From contig JAHQIY010000004.1 of the NCBI GenBank assembly GCA_019054805.1, positions 8,502,501 to 8,566,500 on the forward strand: a stretch of 64,000 bases of DNA. Reading direction: 5' to 3'. The stretch comes from Brachionus manjavacas (Eukaryota > Rotifera > Eurotatoria > Ploima > Brachionidae). Both the position numbers and the translations under genes were made by a program. This document shows positions 1-9,345 of the stretch, one piece after another; the first letter of the stretch is position 1; each line of letters opens with the position of its first letter. The notes below the pieces were generated by a model. The model did not search any database, had not been told where the DNA came from, and saw only the letters and a list, made by a program, of their open reading frames with translations.

Positions 1-586
1 TCATCGTTCATTGATTTTACAATTTCTTAAATAATTAATTTGGAGAAGCAAAATAAGAAAATGAACTCAATTTACCTTTAAACAAGTTGGTCAATTCGGA
101 TACCTTTTGGTCGTTTTGACTTTTTTCAAATATTGTTTTGACTTTTAATTTTAGCTAATTAATGAAATCGTTATTCAATTTTATTTTTTAATTTTCAAGT
201 TTGTGAATGTTCAAAATTGTATTTAAAGACAGCTTTTTTTTTCAAAATAATTTTTTAAAATTTTGATGATGATAAAATAGACAATGCGAGAATCAGTCTT
301 ATGATTTTTGGAAAAATAAAATTTCAAATCACCTAAAATTTTTTTGTTTTCCAAATTCTTTGTTCATAAAATTCCTGCCTCAAGTTTTATTATGAGATAG
401 TAAGTCTCGTGCACCATTAATGCAACAATAATTATTATTAAAAAACAAAATGTATATTCTTTTAGGATAATTTTTCTGTCATTTTTTATCTCTAAAAAAT
501 ATGGCTATAAATTAAATTTTTTCCTAAAATCCAAGTCTTGTCTTTTATTCAACTATGATAATTATTATTTAGAAAAAAGAACATAC

Positions 587-733
587 GTCGTTGTAATCTT
601 CAGGATTGAACTCAATTACGTGTTCGGACTCTACATTGGATTCTTCAAAATCATATTCGGAAATTTCAAGAGTTCTTCTTGCTCTTTTACTTGACTTAGA
701 GCAATCCAAATCTATTGATGCTCTTTTAGACAT
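587..733 (-). CDS. First coding exon of an unidentified gene (partial, runs off left end)
   Basis: Reading the minus strand from the ATG at 733 gives 49 codons beginning MSKRASIDLDCSKSSKRARR. The frame then meets a good 5' splice site (GAC followed by GTATGT) at 586. The peptide is basic at first, with a Lys/Arg cluster that could act as a nuclear-localisation signal, then acidic. I do not recognise the family. The remaining exons should lie at lower coordinates; the 586 bases left in the window look mostly intronic and I could not place a second exon with confidence. The start is chosen because it is the first ATG in a clearly coding-biased frame. A chance ORF next to a chance splice site is the alternative. 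Confidence 0.4.
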
Positions 734-1099
734 CTTTTGAATAGATTTAATTTAATCAATTTTAGAATTTAAATTTTTAAATTTTATTTATTTTATTTTA
801 TTGCGATGTATTTTAAGATTGAATTTTCAACAAATTAGCATAACAAAGGTTTAATTTAGAAAAAAATTATTATCAAGTCAAATAATGTCAAATTAATTCT
901 TGGAAAGGATTTTTTGATTAAAAAAATGTAAAAATATTAATAACTTATTTTATTTTGATTTCAGGTTATTCTATCATTTTATATTATTATCAGACTTGAT
1001 AATATTTTTTTTGAAGAATTTTTTTCTTCTAGTAAACCAAGGAACAACTATATTTATTAATTTTCTAAATTAATATCTGGATCTGGAAGTGGTGATCTC

Positions 1100-1345
1100 A
1101 TCCTATTTATAGTGGACCCTCGAAGTGAAAAGGGTTCTTGGAATGCAAACGTTTACAAGGAGAGAGAAGAGTTTGTGGGTAAGAGATATCCATGAAACCT
1201 TACCTAGACTAAATAGTGTAGACTGAAAAAGCTGAGTAAAGGAAAAGTGAGAGGGGATTTGATTGAAATTTTCATATTAGTGAATGGATTTGAACAGGTG
1301 GACATGGTCAGAGATCTGGTGAATAAATAAGCAAACAAGGGTTAT
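1100..1345 (+). pseudogene. Degenerate LINE reverse-transcriptase C-terminal fragment
   Basis: Across several frames this stretch reads as the end of a CR1/L2/Jockey-type ORF2: a segment reading VRDIHETLPRLNSVD, then after frame changes GDLIEIFILVNGFEQVDMV. The latter corresponds to the RGDLIExFKIxNGxxxVD block common after the RT domain of these LINEs. Stops and frameshifts are present, so it is an old relic. It lies just outside the left copy of the 1-kb direct repeat and differs in sequence from the intact LINE that follows. Confidence 0.6.
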
Positions 1346-1443
1346 GGCGTCGCGTTAAGATAAATCAGATTCCAAAAAGAAAGCTTCCTTGCTCAAATTA
1401 GAAATTATTTCGCAATTGCAGTGAGCCTCTTTCTTAAATTGAG

Positions 1444-2464
1444 TAATTCTGAATTTGAATAAGTTGCCAGAAAATGTGGCAAATCTAAGTCAATCACTGG
1501 TTTCAAAGCGGCTTTTGATACATAATTGTCTGCTACAAATCCACACTGTCGAATGACATGCAAATTTTTAGTAAAATCAAATTTTGTTTAAAATATTTTT
1601 TTTATTTTCAGAATAATTTTTAGAATATTAGAGTTGAAATTTTCAAGTATGTCAAAATAGCTAGATCGAAATAGCTTAAATTAAAATTAATAAGTGTCAA
1701 AAAAGCTATCAATATCGCTAAATTGAAAACAAAAATTCGCTAATACCAAAACAAAACAGCTAAATTTATTTAAGAACAAAAAAAAATTATTTATACTTCG
1801 TTACAAAAATTCTAAGATAATCAAATTAATATTTCAAAACAGCGATTAATTAATTAGAGTTTCTTAAATATGTGCTTTATTATGATTAGATAACATGTTA
1901 ACATTTTTGAAAAAAAAAAGAATTTTAGTTTTGTTGTATGCAAAAATAAAATAAAATTAATTTTAGTTATTTTGACATAGAGCCGAAATTTTGTTGGTAA
2001 AAAGCTTAATAAAATTTCAATCTAAAGGTTATTTTTAAATAATTTAATTTGATTAATTAAAATATTTTGCACTTTTTATTTTTGAACAAAATTGTCCAAA
2101 CATCAAACTAAAATCTTTATTAGATGAAAATTATAAATATAAATCAATTAGAATACCTAATATAAATATAAATCAATTTTTACCTTTTTTTTCAAATAAT
2201 TCAATTTTTTCATAGGGCTCAAACTTTATTGAAAAAATAACAACGAAATCATTTTTGATAAGATAATGAAGATTATAGATGATTTTTATAACCGAAGGCT
2301 GCTTAGAATAGGCTCTCTATAAAAAGCAACACTTACTAAAGCAAAATTAAATTTATTTTTTAAACACATAATATTCACTGAATACTGATATAATACTAAT
2401 AAAAAAAATAACCCATAACTCATGCATTCTGAAAATCAAGTGAGGCATAACTAAATTGAAGATG
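1444..2464. repeat. Left copy of ~1.02-kb direct repeat flanking a LINE
   Basis: This 1,021-base segment recurs in the same orientation at 5791-6809. By eye the copies are essentially identical; the one difference found is a poly-A run of 10 bases here against 8 in the other copy. The match begins at the TAATTCTG string and ends at GATG, beyond which the sequences are unrelated. The segment is AT-rich, with no gene I can support. The LINE occupies exactly the space between the two copies. Confidence 0.95.
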
Positions 2465-2466
2465 CT

Positions 2467-2691
2467 AAAGTCCTAAAAGAATATGATGATTATAGAAATA
2501 TTTATATAAATCAAGATAAGACTTTAAATGAGTGACTAATTGAAAGTAAATTACGCTCCGAACGGAATAAACGCAACGATGGCCTAAATTCTGTTTCTGG
2601 GAGGCATCGATTTCAAGATGATGGTGAGAAGAAGTGGTACTGGGGAATCCGCAACGGTGAACTCAGGAAAATTGAAATCAAAAACAAATAG
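2467..2691 (+). pseudogene. 3' fragment of LINE ORF1, with one in-frame TGA
   Basis: One frame reads from the truncated left end of the element to a TAG at 2689-2691, broken by a TGA at 2533-2535. The peptide carries the pattern EYDDYRNIY, then after the stop a charged stretch ending with WYWGIRNGELRKIEI. The closing G-x-x-W-x-x-x-I-R-x-G-x-x form resembles the C-terminal end of CR1/L2/Jockey ORF1 proteins, which act as RNA-binding chaperones. The N-terminal part is missing. This frame is +1 relative to ORF2 and overlaps it by about 30 bases. Confidence 0.55.
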
Positions 2692-2723
2692 ACATTCAGC
2701 TGTTGGGGGCGGGCAACCTGCTG
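2679..2723 (+). promoter_or_regulatory. Candidate -1 ribosomal frameshift site between LINE ORF1 and ORF2
   Basis: The ORF1 frame ends AAA AAC AAA TAG. The heptamer CAAAAAC at 2679-2685 is one base from the classic A AAA AAC slippery sequence, and slipping back one base enters the ORF2 frame. Eleven bases downstream a stem-loop can form: CAGC 2697-2700 with GCTG 2720-2723, and GTTG 2702-2705 with CAAC 2714-2717, around a G-rich 8-base loop. ORF2 has no ATG until 3549, after the whole endonuclease domain, so some recoding or re-initiation is needed. Function is inferred from layout only. Confidence 0.4.
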
Positions 2724-5696
2724 CACATCAAAAATCTACCAAACCAGGAATTAATTCAAATATCCTCCCCTTACACTAACCATACCTGCACATGGCAAGA
2801 TAAACTTAGTTTCATATTTCTAAATCCCACCTCACTTGTTAATAAATGGGCTGATTTCAATTCTCTAATTATTAACCTTAAATTCCCCCACGTAATTGGT
2901 GTAGCTGAAACATGGTTCAATGGTTACTCCATCACCGACTTGCCGGGTTACACTAAGTATCTTAGAAACAGGGAAATTGCCAGAGGAGGAGGTGTCGCTC
3001 TGTACATCAGAAACGACATTGCATCTTTTGAAATAAAATTAAATCACAATGATAGCGAGCAAGTTTGGTGTCAACTAACCATAAAAAGCTACAAATTACT
3101 AATTGGTTGCGTTTATCGCCCTCCACATGCGGATTACATCACTAGCACTAGCATTAACAATGCCATTATTCATGCCAAAAAATTAGTTGACACAAAAAAA
3201 CAAAATGGTCTAGTTGTCCTCGGTGACTTCAATTTTTCGGACATTTTATGGTCGAACCTCGGTGGCACTTGCAAAGGTAAAGGAAGGAACTCAAGCATTG
3301 CCTTCCTAGACACTCTATCTGATAACTACCTTTACCAACTTACACTTCTTCCGACTTTTGGTGCAAACACTCTGGATCTTGTACTCTGCGATGACTCAAC
3401 TAGAATTTTCCAAGTCAACATAGGACCTTATCTCAGCTGTTCCAGCAAAAACATTCTGCATAACACACTAAATTTCGACTACCACTTAAACACACACCTA
3501 CCGGCTCCAGAATATGAAGCCAAAAGAATCTACTCAAAAGGTAACTATATGGATATGATCACAGAGCTAAACCTTACTGACTGGTACACCCTATTCGAAA
3601 ACTTGACCACCGAAGAAGCCTACGAGGCCTTCCTTCAAAAATACAAAAAACTGGTTGAAAAGCATATCCCAGTTATTCACGTCTCTAAATCATTCAGATT
3701 TAAAAAGGCTATTCCTAAGTGGTCAAATCCGCAAATCAAGAAGATAACAAAGGAAAAATTTAAGCTTTTTTCCAAACTAAGGGCGGCGTCTAAGAGTGCA
3801 GCTATTATTCTGAGATCCGCCTACAAAAAAAAATGCTATGAAGTTAAAAAATTAGTAGCAGAGACAGTGTTAAGTTATGAAAAGAAAATCGCTAAACAAT
3901 GCAAATCCAACCCAAAGCTTCTATACTCGTATATTAATGACCAAAAGAAATGCAAGGACAAGATTAGATATCTTGTTGACCGGAAAGGAAAACAGCTGAT
4001 TAATGAAGAAGATATTGCAAACTGTCTTAACGAAGCCTTCTACAACTCTTTCAACACTGTAACTGTAAGTAAACAACCACAACTATCATCAAGAACACAA
4101 ATTATTTTTGACATGAACCCATATGATGTTTTCAGCTGTCACAAAATAGGCAAATTACTCTCTGAACTGGATACTCATAAATCAATCGGATCCGATCTGG
4201 TTCATCCTAAAGTCCTAATAGAATGCAGTGTTCCCCTGGGCCCGGTCCTGTCATTTCTTTTCATTAAATCTTTCGATGAAGGTGTTGTCCCAGCCATATG
4301 GAAGAAAGCCAACGTGACGCCAATATTCAAGAAAGGCGTGAAAAGTGATCCCAGCAACTACCGTCCTATTTCCCTAACCTCTATAATAGGCAAAATCATG
4401 GAGAAGCTAATCCGCAATGAAATGATGGCTCACTTGGAAGCAAATAAACTGCTCACAAATGAGCAACATGGCTTTGTCTTTGGTAAGTCATGCACCACCA
4501 ATCTTTTGGAAAGTCTAGACTTGATCACTGAAGCCTTAAACCGAGGTTTTCAAGCATTAGTTGTGTTCCTTGACTTTGCCAAGGCTTTCGACAGTGTGGT
4601 ACACGACTTACTGCTGACCAAACTTGAATGCTATGGCTTTTCAGGTAAAATTCTTAATTGGCTCAAAGATTTTCTAACAAATAGAACGCAAAGAGTAACT
4701 GTTGGTAAATCTAGCTCAAAATGGCTAAAGGTCCTTAGTGGTGTGCCTCAAGGATCGGTCCTTGGACCGTTGCTATTTATCGTTTTCATAAATGACATGC
4801 CTGAATCAGTACGAAATACTTGTAAACTTTTTGCTGACGACAGTAAACTTATCTCCACAATACGTAATTCGCTTGACCTGAAACTTGCTCAAGAAGATAT
4901 TGACAATATAGTTAATTGGGCTGACACTTGGCATATGAAGTTTAACCAAAAGAAATGTAAAATTATGCGATTTGGATCAAAAGGCACCCTTCAAATACCT
5001 TTCACCATGAAAATAGATGCTTCACACAGTCATGTATTAGAACAGACGTCTGTGGAAAGAGATTTAGGTATCATGATAAATAATAAGCTTAAATGGACTG
5101 AGCAGATAGACAAGGCAATCCAGATGGCTAATGGAGTCCTTGCTCAACTCAAAAATGCCTTTAAATTTTGGACAACGGACAACTTTAGAAGACTCTTCAC
5201 TGCGTTTGTAAGACCACATCTTGAATACTGTACAGCAGCCTGGAATCCTTTGCAAAAGAAAGACATTAAAAGGCTGGAAAAGGTCCAACGTAGAGCTACC
5301 AAACTAGTGCCTGGTCTCAGAAATCTCAATTATTTCTCAAGATTAGCAAAAATTGGTATCCCTACGCTTGAAAGTAGAAGGAAAAGAGGTGATGCAATCC
5401 AACTATTCAAAATTGTCAGTAAACAGAGCACTGTTCACCTGCATGCCTTCGCAGATTCAAGCCAAACTCCTAAAATCAATCACTCATCGATGAATCTACG
5501 TAAAAAACCAAGACTCAGGAAGCAACTTTGCTTGTCAAGACCTAGAGAAAACTTCTTCACGAACAGAGTAGCTTCGTTATGGAACGAGCTACCGGACACT
5601 GTAGTTTCTGCAAAATCAACAAATGCATTCAAAGACAAGTTTGACAAATTCAGATCCCAGCAATTGGCGGCTAATGATACTACTATAGTCGAATAA
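2703..5696 (+). CDS. LINE ORF2: endonuclease-reverse transcriptase
   Basis: About 1,000 codons open from a stop at 2658; 2703 is a TTG near the left limit and the first in-frame ATG is 3549, so the true start is uncertain. The N-terminal third is an APE-type endonuclease: the family's Asn/Arg-Ser-Leu block appears as FLNPTSLVNKW, followed by AETW, YRPP and GDFN (about residue 174) and a NTLDLVL block. Where the family usually has catalytic Ser-Asp-His, I read Ser-Ser-Lys at about residues 247-249. The reverse transcriptase follows, with LDFAKAFD (623-630), GVPQGSVLGPLLF, and FADD (710-713) carrying the catalytic aspartates. The C-terminal block RRATKLVPGL and closing NRVASLWNELPD are CR1/L2-like. 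The protein would copy LINE RNA into nicked chromosomal DNA. The RT looks intact, but endonuclease activity is doubtful if the alignment is right. Confidence 0.92.
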   Translation: MGAGNLLHIKNLPNQELIQISSPYTNHTCTWQDKLSFIFLNPTSLVNKWADFNSLIINLKFPHVIGVAETWFNGYSITDLPGYTKYLRNREIARGGGVALYIRNDIASFEIKLNHNDSEQVWCQLTIKSYKLLIGCVYRPPHADYITSTSINNAIIHAKKLVDTKKQNGLVVLGDFNFSDILWSNLGGTCKGKGRNSSIAFLDTLSDNYLYQLTLLPTFGANTLDLVLCDDSTRIFQVNIGPYLSCSSKNILHNTLNFDYHLNTHLPAPEYEAKRIYSKGNYMDMITELNLTDWYTLFENLTTEEAYEAFLQKYKKLVEKHIPVIHVSKSFRFKKAIPKWSNPQIKKITKEKFKLFSKLRAASKSAAIILRSAYKKKCYEVKKLVAETVLSYEKKIAKQCKSNPKLLYSYINDQKKCKDKIRYLVDRKGKQLINEEDIANCLNEAFYNSFNTVTVSKQPQLSSRTQIIFDMNPYDVFSCHKIGKLLSELDTHKSIGSDLVHPKVLIECSVPLGPVLSFLFIKSFDEGVVPAIWKKANVTPIFKKGVKSDPSNYRPISLTSIIGKIMEKLIRNEMMAHLEANKLLTNEQHGFVFGKSCTTNLLESLDLITEALNRGFQALVVFLDFAKAFDSVVHDLLLTKLECYGFSGKILNWLKDFLTNRTQRVTVGKSSSKWLKVLSGVPQGSVLGPLLFIVFINDMPESVRNTCKLFADDSKLISTIRNSLDLKLAQEDIDNIVNWADTWHMKFNQKKCKIMRFGSKGTLQIPFTMKIDASHSHVLEQTSVERDLGIMINNKLKWTEQIDKAIQMANGVLAQLKNAFKFWTTDNFRRLFTAFVRPHLEYCTAAWNPLQKKDIKRLEKVQRRATKLVPGLRNLNYFSRLAKIGIPTLESRRKRGDAIQLFKIVSKQSTVHLHAFADSSQTPKINHSSMNLRKKPRLRKQLCLSRPRENFFTNRVASLWNELPDTVVSAKSTNAFKDKFDKFRSQQLAANDTTIVE

Positions 5697-5736
5697 CCCA
5701 TTGGTTATTCTTCTTCATCTGATTCTAATATCAGAT
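5691..5736 (+). other. Two tandem 3'-UTR hairpins of the LINE
   Basis: First hairpin: GAATAACC (5691-5698) pairs perfectly with GGTTATTC (5703-5710) around CATT; the ORF2 stop TAA lies in its stem. Second hairpin: ATCTGAT (5717-5723) pairs with ATCAGAT (5730-5736). In CR1/L2-like LINEs, 3' hairpins next to a short tandem tail are thought to be where the RT recognises its own RNA. That role is inferred here. Confidence 0.75.
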
Positions 5737-5748
5737 TGTAGTCTCTCC

Positions 5749-5791
5749 TTCATATTCATATTCATATTCATATTCATATTCATATTCATAT
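5749..5791 (+). repeat. TTCATA microsatellite tail of the LINE
   Basis: About seven head-to-tail copies of the hexamer TTCATA close the LINE and run directly into the right copy of the direct repeat. Short tandem tails instead of poly-A are characteristic of CR1/L2-type LINEs. Confidence 0.9.
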
Positions 5792-6809
5792 AATTCTGAA
5801 TTTGAATAAGTTGCCAGAAAATGTGGCAAATCTAAGTCAATCACTGGTTTCAAAGCGGCTTTTGATACATAATTGTCTGCTACAAATCCACACTGTCGAA
5901 TGACATGCAAATTTTTAGTAAAATCAAATTTTGTTTAAAATATTTTTTTTATTTTCAGAATAATTTTTAGAATATTAGAGTTGAAATTTTCAAGTATGTC
6001 AAAATAGCTAGATCGAAATAGCTTAAATTAAAATTAATAAGTGTCAAAAAAGCTATCAATATCGCTAAATTGAAAACAAAAATTCGCTAATACCAAAACA
6101 AAACAGCTAAATTTATTTAAGAACAAAAAAAAATTATTTATACTTCGTTACAAAAATTCTAAGATAATCAAATTAATATTTCAAAACAGCGATTAATTAA
6201 TTAGAGTTTCTTAAATATGTGCTTTATTATGATTAGATAACATGTTAACATTTTTGAAAAAAAAGAATTTTAGTTTTGTTGTATGCAAAAATAAAATAAA
6301 ATTAATTTTAGTTATTTTGACATAGAGCCGAAATTTTGTTGGTAAAAAGCTTAATAAAATTTCAATCTAAAGGTTATTTTTAAATAATTTAATTTGATTA
6401 ATTAAAATATTTTGCACTTTTTATTTTTGAACAAAATTGTCCAAACATCAAACTAAAATCTTTATTAGATGAAAATTATAAATATAAATCAATTAGAATA
6501 CCTAATATAAATATAAATCAATTTTTACCTTTTTTTTCAAATAATTCAATTTTTTCATAGGGCTCAAACTTTATTGAAAAAATAACAACGAAATCATTTT
6601 TGATAAGATAATGAAGATTATAGATGATTTTTATAACCGAAGGCTGCTTAGAATAGGCTCTCTATAAAAAGCAACACTTACTAAAGCAAAATTAAATTTA
6701 TTTTTTAAACACATAATATTCACTGAATACTGATATAATACTAATAAAAAAAATAACCCATAACTCATGCATTCTGAAAATCAAGTGAGGCATAACTAAA
6801 TTGAAGATG
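5791..6809. repeat. Right copy of ~1.02-kb direct repeat flanking the LINE
   Basis: 1,019 bases matching 1444-2464, shorter by two A residues in one homopolymer. It starts at the last base of the LINE tail and ends at GATG (6806-6809), after which the sequence diverges from the left copy, where the LINE begins. Confidence 0.95.
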
Positions 6810-9345
6810 GTTCTTGTGGATGAACTAAAATAATTACATTAATTAGAAGCATGAAAAAAAGAATAAATTTTTATAAGCTAGAATTCATGAAAAGACTTAA
6901 ACAAACTGATGAATTAAATAAATATAAATTCATTATAGATGCGGAAAAATTATATTTTGAGAATATTGATGCAATTTCAGATAAATTATCTGTTTAATCT
7001 GTAATAGTGTAAATATCTAATCAAGAAAAGCTAATAATCTAAAAAAGTATAGTAAATTATGAAATATCCTTCTGATCATGAATTATAAATAATGAATTAT
7101 TGATAAACACATTAGCACTGCATCTGTGAATTACTTTAAATGTCTGGTTAAGAAAAGTCCATGAAAGATGATTAAAAAATCATTTAAAAAAATTATAAAA
7201 AGAATTATAAAATAAATAGTGAAAATTTGTGGATTGGATTATATCATTAGTTTATTTCATTTATTATCTACATTTTTGTGATAATGGGCTAATCAAACTT
7301 TCTGATTTTTTGAATATATGTTTTTATTAATGTAACCTCGGGGTTAACAACTAAAACAAAAACTTTATTTTAATGTAAATTAAATTAAAAAAATTATTCT
7401 AGAATTATTTGTATGAAGACTTTTCTTTTTTAAATGAAAAAATATTTGATTTTTAAATATGTCAATTTTGTACTTTATTTTATTTTTATCCTTCGAATAA
7501 TTGATTTCTATTCCTTATAAAAATTAAAAAAATTTAAATTGTGGTTCTGTTATTTAAAAGACGTAATTAACTTAAAAAAAAACATACATATAATTTGAGA
7601 AAAACCTTAATCAATTTGACACGAAAATCGGAAATTTAAAAGGGGCTAATCGATTTAATGACCATAACTTAAATATTACCTCGATTAAATTTATTTCTTA
7701 GTCTCCGTTTAATTCGAACAAAAAAACTAAAATATTTAAATTTAAGATAACATTTTTTAAAGATCTTATTAAACGCCAAAAATTTTCCATATTCTTTAAA
7801 AATTATAACATTCTATATGTTTAGAAAAAATATCTTTTACAAAAAAATTAGAACAATAGCAAAAAAACATAATAAAAAAAGCATTTTATTACATGGTCTT
7901 TGCTATTGAGAGTTTGATATTGAATTTTTTAAATTTCTTTATTTGAATGTTAGATCAAAATTACATTAAGAAAGATTAAGAAAAAATAATAAAAAAGTTT
8001 TCTTTTATTTGAGTTTTTATTAAAAAAATAAAATAGGCGGAAGAAAAATTAATTAAAAAAAATACAATTTAGATTGCTTGGCATAAGTTTTTTGTTGAAA
8101 GAAATTTTCCATGCTAAATAAAAAGTTAACATAGATGCTACATTCATCATTTTTGCGTATATCGAATTACGCAAATAAACTTAAAATTACGTAAATCGTT
8201 TATTTTTTGTAGTTTCTTTTGAGCTAATAGTTGTTGATAGGTCTCTTTCATTATCTATTTTACCATTTTTTTAAGATTTTAATCCCAAAAAATCTATTAT
8301 TTCTTCAACACTTGATTTACCTTCCGATTCTAAATCATCATATAGTAAAAGGATGCATAAGTAATGTTATTGTTCCTTTTGTTTCAAGTACTTTTTTCAG
8401 TCAAATCAGAAACTAAACTTTGAAAACGAAGTTTAAAATTTAACTCAGAATCTTCAATCTTTGCAAATCCGTAGCTTGATATATTTTTTAATTTTTTTTT
8501 TTAATCGAACTAAAATCTTTATAATTAAAGAGTAAAATATTTTGTTTTTTTTTAATTAATTATCTTTGCTTGAAAAAATTTTCCACAATTTTTCCAAAGA
8601 GTTGGGCATTATTTTCAAAATGTGCTATACATTTTTTTTATTAATTTCAATATTAGTTTTTTTTTCAACATATAAATATTTTTTGAATATAAACAGAAAA
8701 TAATTTAAAATCCCATGATATGAATCGAAAAATAAATTGTTTATATTGAATTCTAATTTTATTCCAACATCGCAATTTATTTTTTTAAATGGATTGAAGA
8801 TTTAAAATGTTATAATTAATCATGCTAAAGTTTATTTTTTTTTGATAGTTTTATTAAACATTAAAAATTTTAGTTAAAAAAAGATCAACTATCATAAAAT
8901 AAATTAGAACAAAAGCAAAAAACCAAAAGCTTTTTTTGTTTTCAGCAAAATAAAAAAATATTTAAAAAAAACACTCCATCCCGTGTTCTTCGCAACTGAG
9001 AGTTTAAAATTAAATTTTTAAAATCTTTATTTAAAATTTGTATTTTATAAATTAAAATTAAGATCTATAATTGTTCCATCTATACTAAATAATTAATAAA
9101 TATATTTATAATAGCGTTCTTTTGCTTCGCTTAAATGGACGAAAATTTTTTTTCCAAAGCGATAGAGAAAAAGAGTAGACAAATGATTGAAAAAAAAGCT
9201 TTTGATTACTTGCCTAAATTATTTATTGATTTTATGACTTTTAATAAAAAAAAATTCATTGATATTAATTAGCCAAACGAGAAAATTAAAAGATAAGATT
9301 TCGAAAAAATATCTTAGCCTAGATGTAATTGTCAAACGATGTAGC
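6810..9345. other. AT-rich intergenic stretch, no supported gene
   Basis: Long A and T runs and short chance ORFs. One small plus-strand frame from about 6853 to 6997 (MKKRINFYKLEFMKRLKQTD onward, 48 codons) is Lys-rich and might be a fragment of a gene or transposon, but nothing identifies it. The 61-codon frame at 8231-8416 is Phe/Leu/Ile-rich as expected of random AT-rich DNA. Confidence 0.5.

Larger units (their letters stand above)
2465..5790 (+). mobile_element. 5'-truncated CR1/L2/Jockey-group LINE retrotransposon
   Basis: A non-LTR retrotransposon holding the 3' end of ORF1, a nearly full ORF2 (apurinic-type endonuclease plus reverse transcriptase), a short 3' UTR with two hairpins, and a tail of about seven TTCATA units. 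Hairpins followed by a short tandem tail are typical of CR1/L2-like 3' ends. The left end falls inside ORF1, so the copy is 5' truncated. ORF2 has no internal stop, and the flanking repeats are nearly identical, so the insertion is recent. Both ends coincide with the 1-kb direct repeats, where a normal LINE would show a target duplication of a few to about 20 bases. Confidence 0.9.

Noticed and set aside
587-1100. Promoter elements upstream of the 733 start
   Set aside because: TATA-like strings are everywhere in this AT-rich DNA and none is distinctive.
8231-8416. 61-codon plus-strand frame rich in Phe, Leu, Ile and Pro
   Set aside because: Composition is what random AT-rich DNA gives; no motif, start context or neighbour supports it.
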